From an uncultured Myxococcales bacterium (lineage in GTDB: Bacteria > Myxococcota_A > UBA9042), in assembly GCA_903924465.1 (NCBI GenBank), contig CAIYBN010000092.1:1-64000 (forward strand): 64,000 nt of DNA, read 5' to 3'. The notes beneath the pieces were generated by a model. That model worked only from the letters and a program-made list of their open reading frames with translations. It was not told where the DNA came from and searched no databases. The position numbers were made by a program, and so were the translations under genes. Below, in pieces: positions 63,139 to 64,000 of the stretch; the first letter of the stretch is position 1; each line of letters begins with the position of its first letter.

Positions 63139-64000
63139 GTGAAGCTGATTCGAAGGCTCAAGCTCTTGGCGTTTGCATCGTCGCTGATCGCATGTGGTGG
63201 CGGCCACGACGCGACTGCGAAGATTGACTTCACGCTGCCCAACGGCAAATTCTCGGCCATCGAGGCGGTCACCGCGTTTCCAGCCAAGCTGGACCCGCAA
63301 GATGGCCACGTGATCGCGCGTGTGTGCGGTGCGCCGCTCGGGCCAGACGATCCAGGCGCCGATGAGGCGAACGGCTTTGAAGTCACTGCGAATTTCTGGT
63401 CGACCAGCGTCGGACAATGGGCGTGCGTCCACGACCCAGTCAACTCGGTCAAAGAAGGCGAGATCGTTGACGAAATTCCAGTCGTGGCTGGTCTGCAGGG
63501 AACGGTTACGCCGACGAATTTCAACTTCACGCTTCGCCAGCTTGGCTTGCCAGATGACTCGACCGCCGCAGTGCCGGCGCCGACCGCACTCGTAGCCACG
63601 GCGGTGCGCTATGCCAACATCGTTGACCGCTGCGATGCGGCGCAAAACGAGGCTACGCCAATCAACCTGGCGCTCATCATCGACAATTCGGGATCGACGA
63701 AGGGCAATGTCGACCAGAAAATGCTGAAGGAGGACGCGGATGGCTATTACGATCCGCCGCCGCCGCCGCTGACCAACGTGGCTTCGGACTGGTACGGCGC
63801 GCGTTTCAACGCCGCGAACAACTTCATCGAGAACCTGAACACCAAGGATCGCGTTGTCGGCTACGTGTTCGATGAAAGCGGCCCGCACGTCGCGGCCTCG
63901 GACTCGTTCATCTGCACGGGCACGGGCAATCCGTCGCTGGACAATGCGCCATGCCGGCCGGAAGACTCCAGCTCCTGCCCGTCGCCGGGCACGTGCGATC
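63139..64000 (+). CDS. Lipoprotein with a von Willebrand A-type domain, cut by the window edge
   Basis: The frame is open from GTG 63139 to the right edge (287 codons), so the 3' end is missing. KLIRRLKLLAFASSLIAC is a lipoprotein signal with lipobox LIAC (Cys19). Residues ~25-165 look beta-rich, with DFTLPNGKFSAIEAVTAFPA at the start and a Cys pair near residues 61 and 100. Then INLALIIDNSGSTKGNVD provides the MIDAS DxSxS (~180-184) of a vWA domain, followed by a PPPPP run and FNAANNFIENLNTKDRVVGYVFD, as in vWA helices and strands. The last residues become Cys- and Pro-rich. It is a surface binding lipoprotein of unknown ligand. Confidence 0.75.
   Translation, partial: MKLIRRLKLLAFASSLIACGGGHDATAKIDFTLPNGKFSAIEAVTAFPAKLDPQDGHVIARVCGAPLGPDDPGADEANGFEVTANFWSTSVGQWACVHDPVNSVKEGEIVDEIPVVAGLQGTVTPTNFNFTLRQLGLPDDSTAAVPAPTALVATAVRYANIVDRCDAAQNEATPINLALIIDNSGSTKGNVDQKMLKEDADGYYDPPPPPLTNVASDWYGARFNAANNFIENLNTKDRVVGYVFDESGPHVAASDSFICTGTGNPSLDNAPCRPEDSSSCPSPGTCD

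Overview
The window is uniformly GC-rich and densely coded. It looks like the chromosome of a myxobacterium-like organism (Myxococcota, formerly Deltaproteobacteria). The reasons are several cysteine-rich repeat lipoproteins with CDDGNxCTxDxC-type units, DUF1566 modules, many serine/threonine protein kinases including two kinase-STAND fusions, and an F-type ATP synthase operon with two b-type subunits. This assignment is an inference from gene content; no rRNA or other marker is present. Fifteen genes or operons have a recognisable sigma70-like promoter upstream (TTGAC-like -35, mostly 17 bp, then yAnnnT). I used these to choose several start codons.

Layout. 0.4-2.2 kb: three small exported or unknown proteins. 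2.4-6.1 kb: a cytochrome bc-type respiratory cluster that looks damaged, with a haem c/beta-barrel protein fused to a Rieske domain, a frameshifted cytochrome b and a 5'-truncated multihaem cytochrome c. 6.2-7.9 kb: a von Willebrand A lipoprotein. 7.9-17.4 kb: an inositol-centred region with an inositol monophosphatase on the minus strand, a DUF4833 protein, then GH3-type acyl-adenylating enzyme, myo-inositol-phosphate synthase, DegT aminotransferase, flippase-like membrane protein and RND/MMPL exporter on the plus strand. The last four are translationally coupled or nearly so. 17.4-25.6 kb (minus): a 2104-residue cysteine-rich lipoprotein with four DUF1566 modules, co-transcribed with a TPR-like membrane protein, then a lipoprotein glutathione peroxidase. 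25.7-28 kb (minus): a KimA-like APC permease behind a well-conserved ydaO-type c-di-AMP riboswitch. 28-35 kb (minus): a second cysteine-rich lipoprotein and a four-gene glycan operon (flippase, two GT2, one GT4).

35-40.2 kb (plus): a small cytochrome c lipoprotein, then a three-gene signalling unit (HEAT-like protein, HD-GYP-like protein without the HD motif, serine/threonine kinase). 40.3-41.7 kb: a DUF218/YdcF-like lipoprotein. 41.8-52.4 kb is the most unusual region. A three-gene module occurs twice in tandem: a ~1200-residue kinase/nSTAND1/transmembrane/FGE-like fusion, a small predicted beta-rich protein with its own strong promoter, and a convergent gene for a small caspase-fold (CHAT/DUF4347-like) protein with a conserved His/Cys pair. 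52.4-56.4 kb (minus): a third cysteine-rich lipoprotein, a PI-PLC-like lipoprotein and a Nudix hydrolase. 56.8-63.1 kb (plus): ATP synthase genes b', b, delta, alpha, gamma, beta, epsilon, without a and c. The window ends inside another von Willebrand A-type lipoprotein gene.

The strongest candidates for something undescribed are the duplicated kinase-STAND-FGE/beta-protein/caspase-like module, which resembles a conflict or cell-death signalling cassette, and the Ino1-DegT-GH3-flippase-RND cluster, which could make and export an inositol-derived amide or lipid. All functions are read from motifs by eye; no database search was run.
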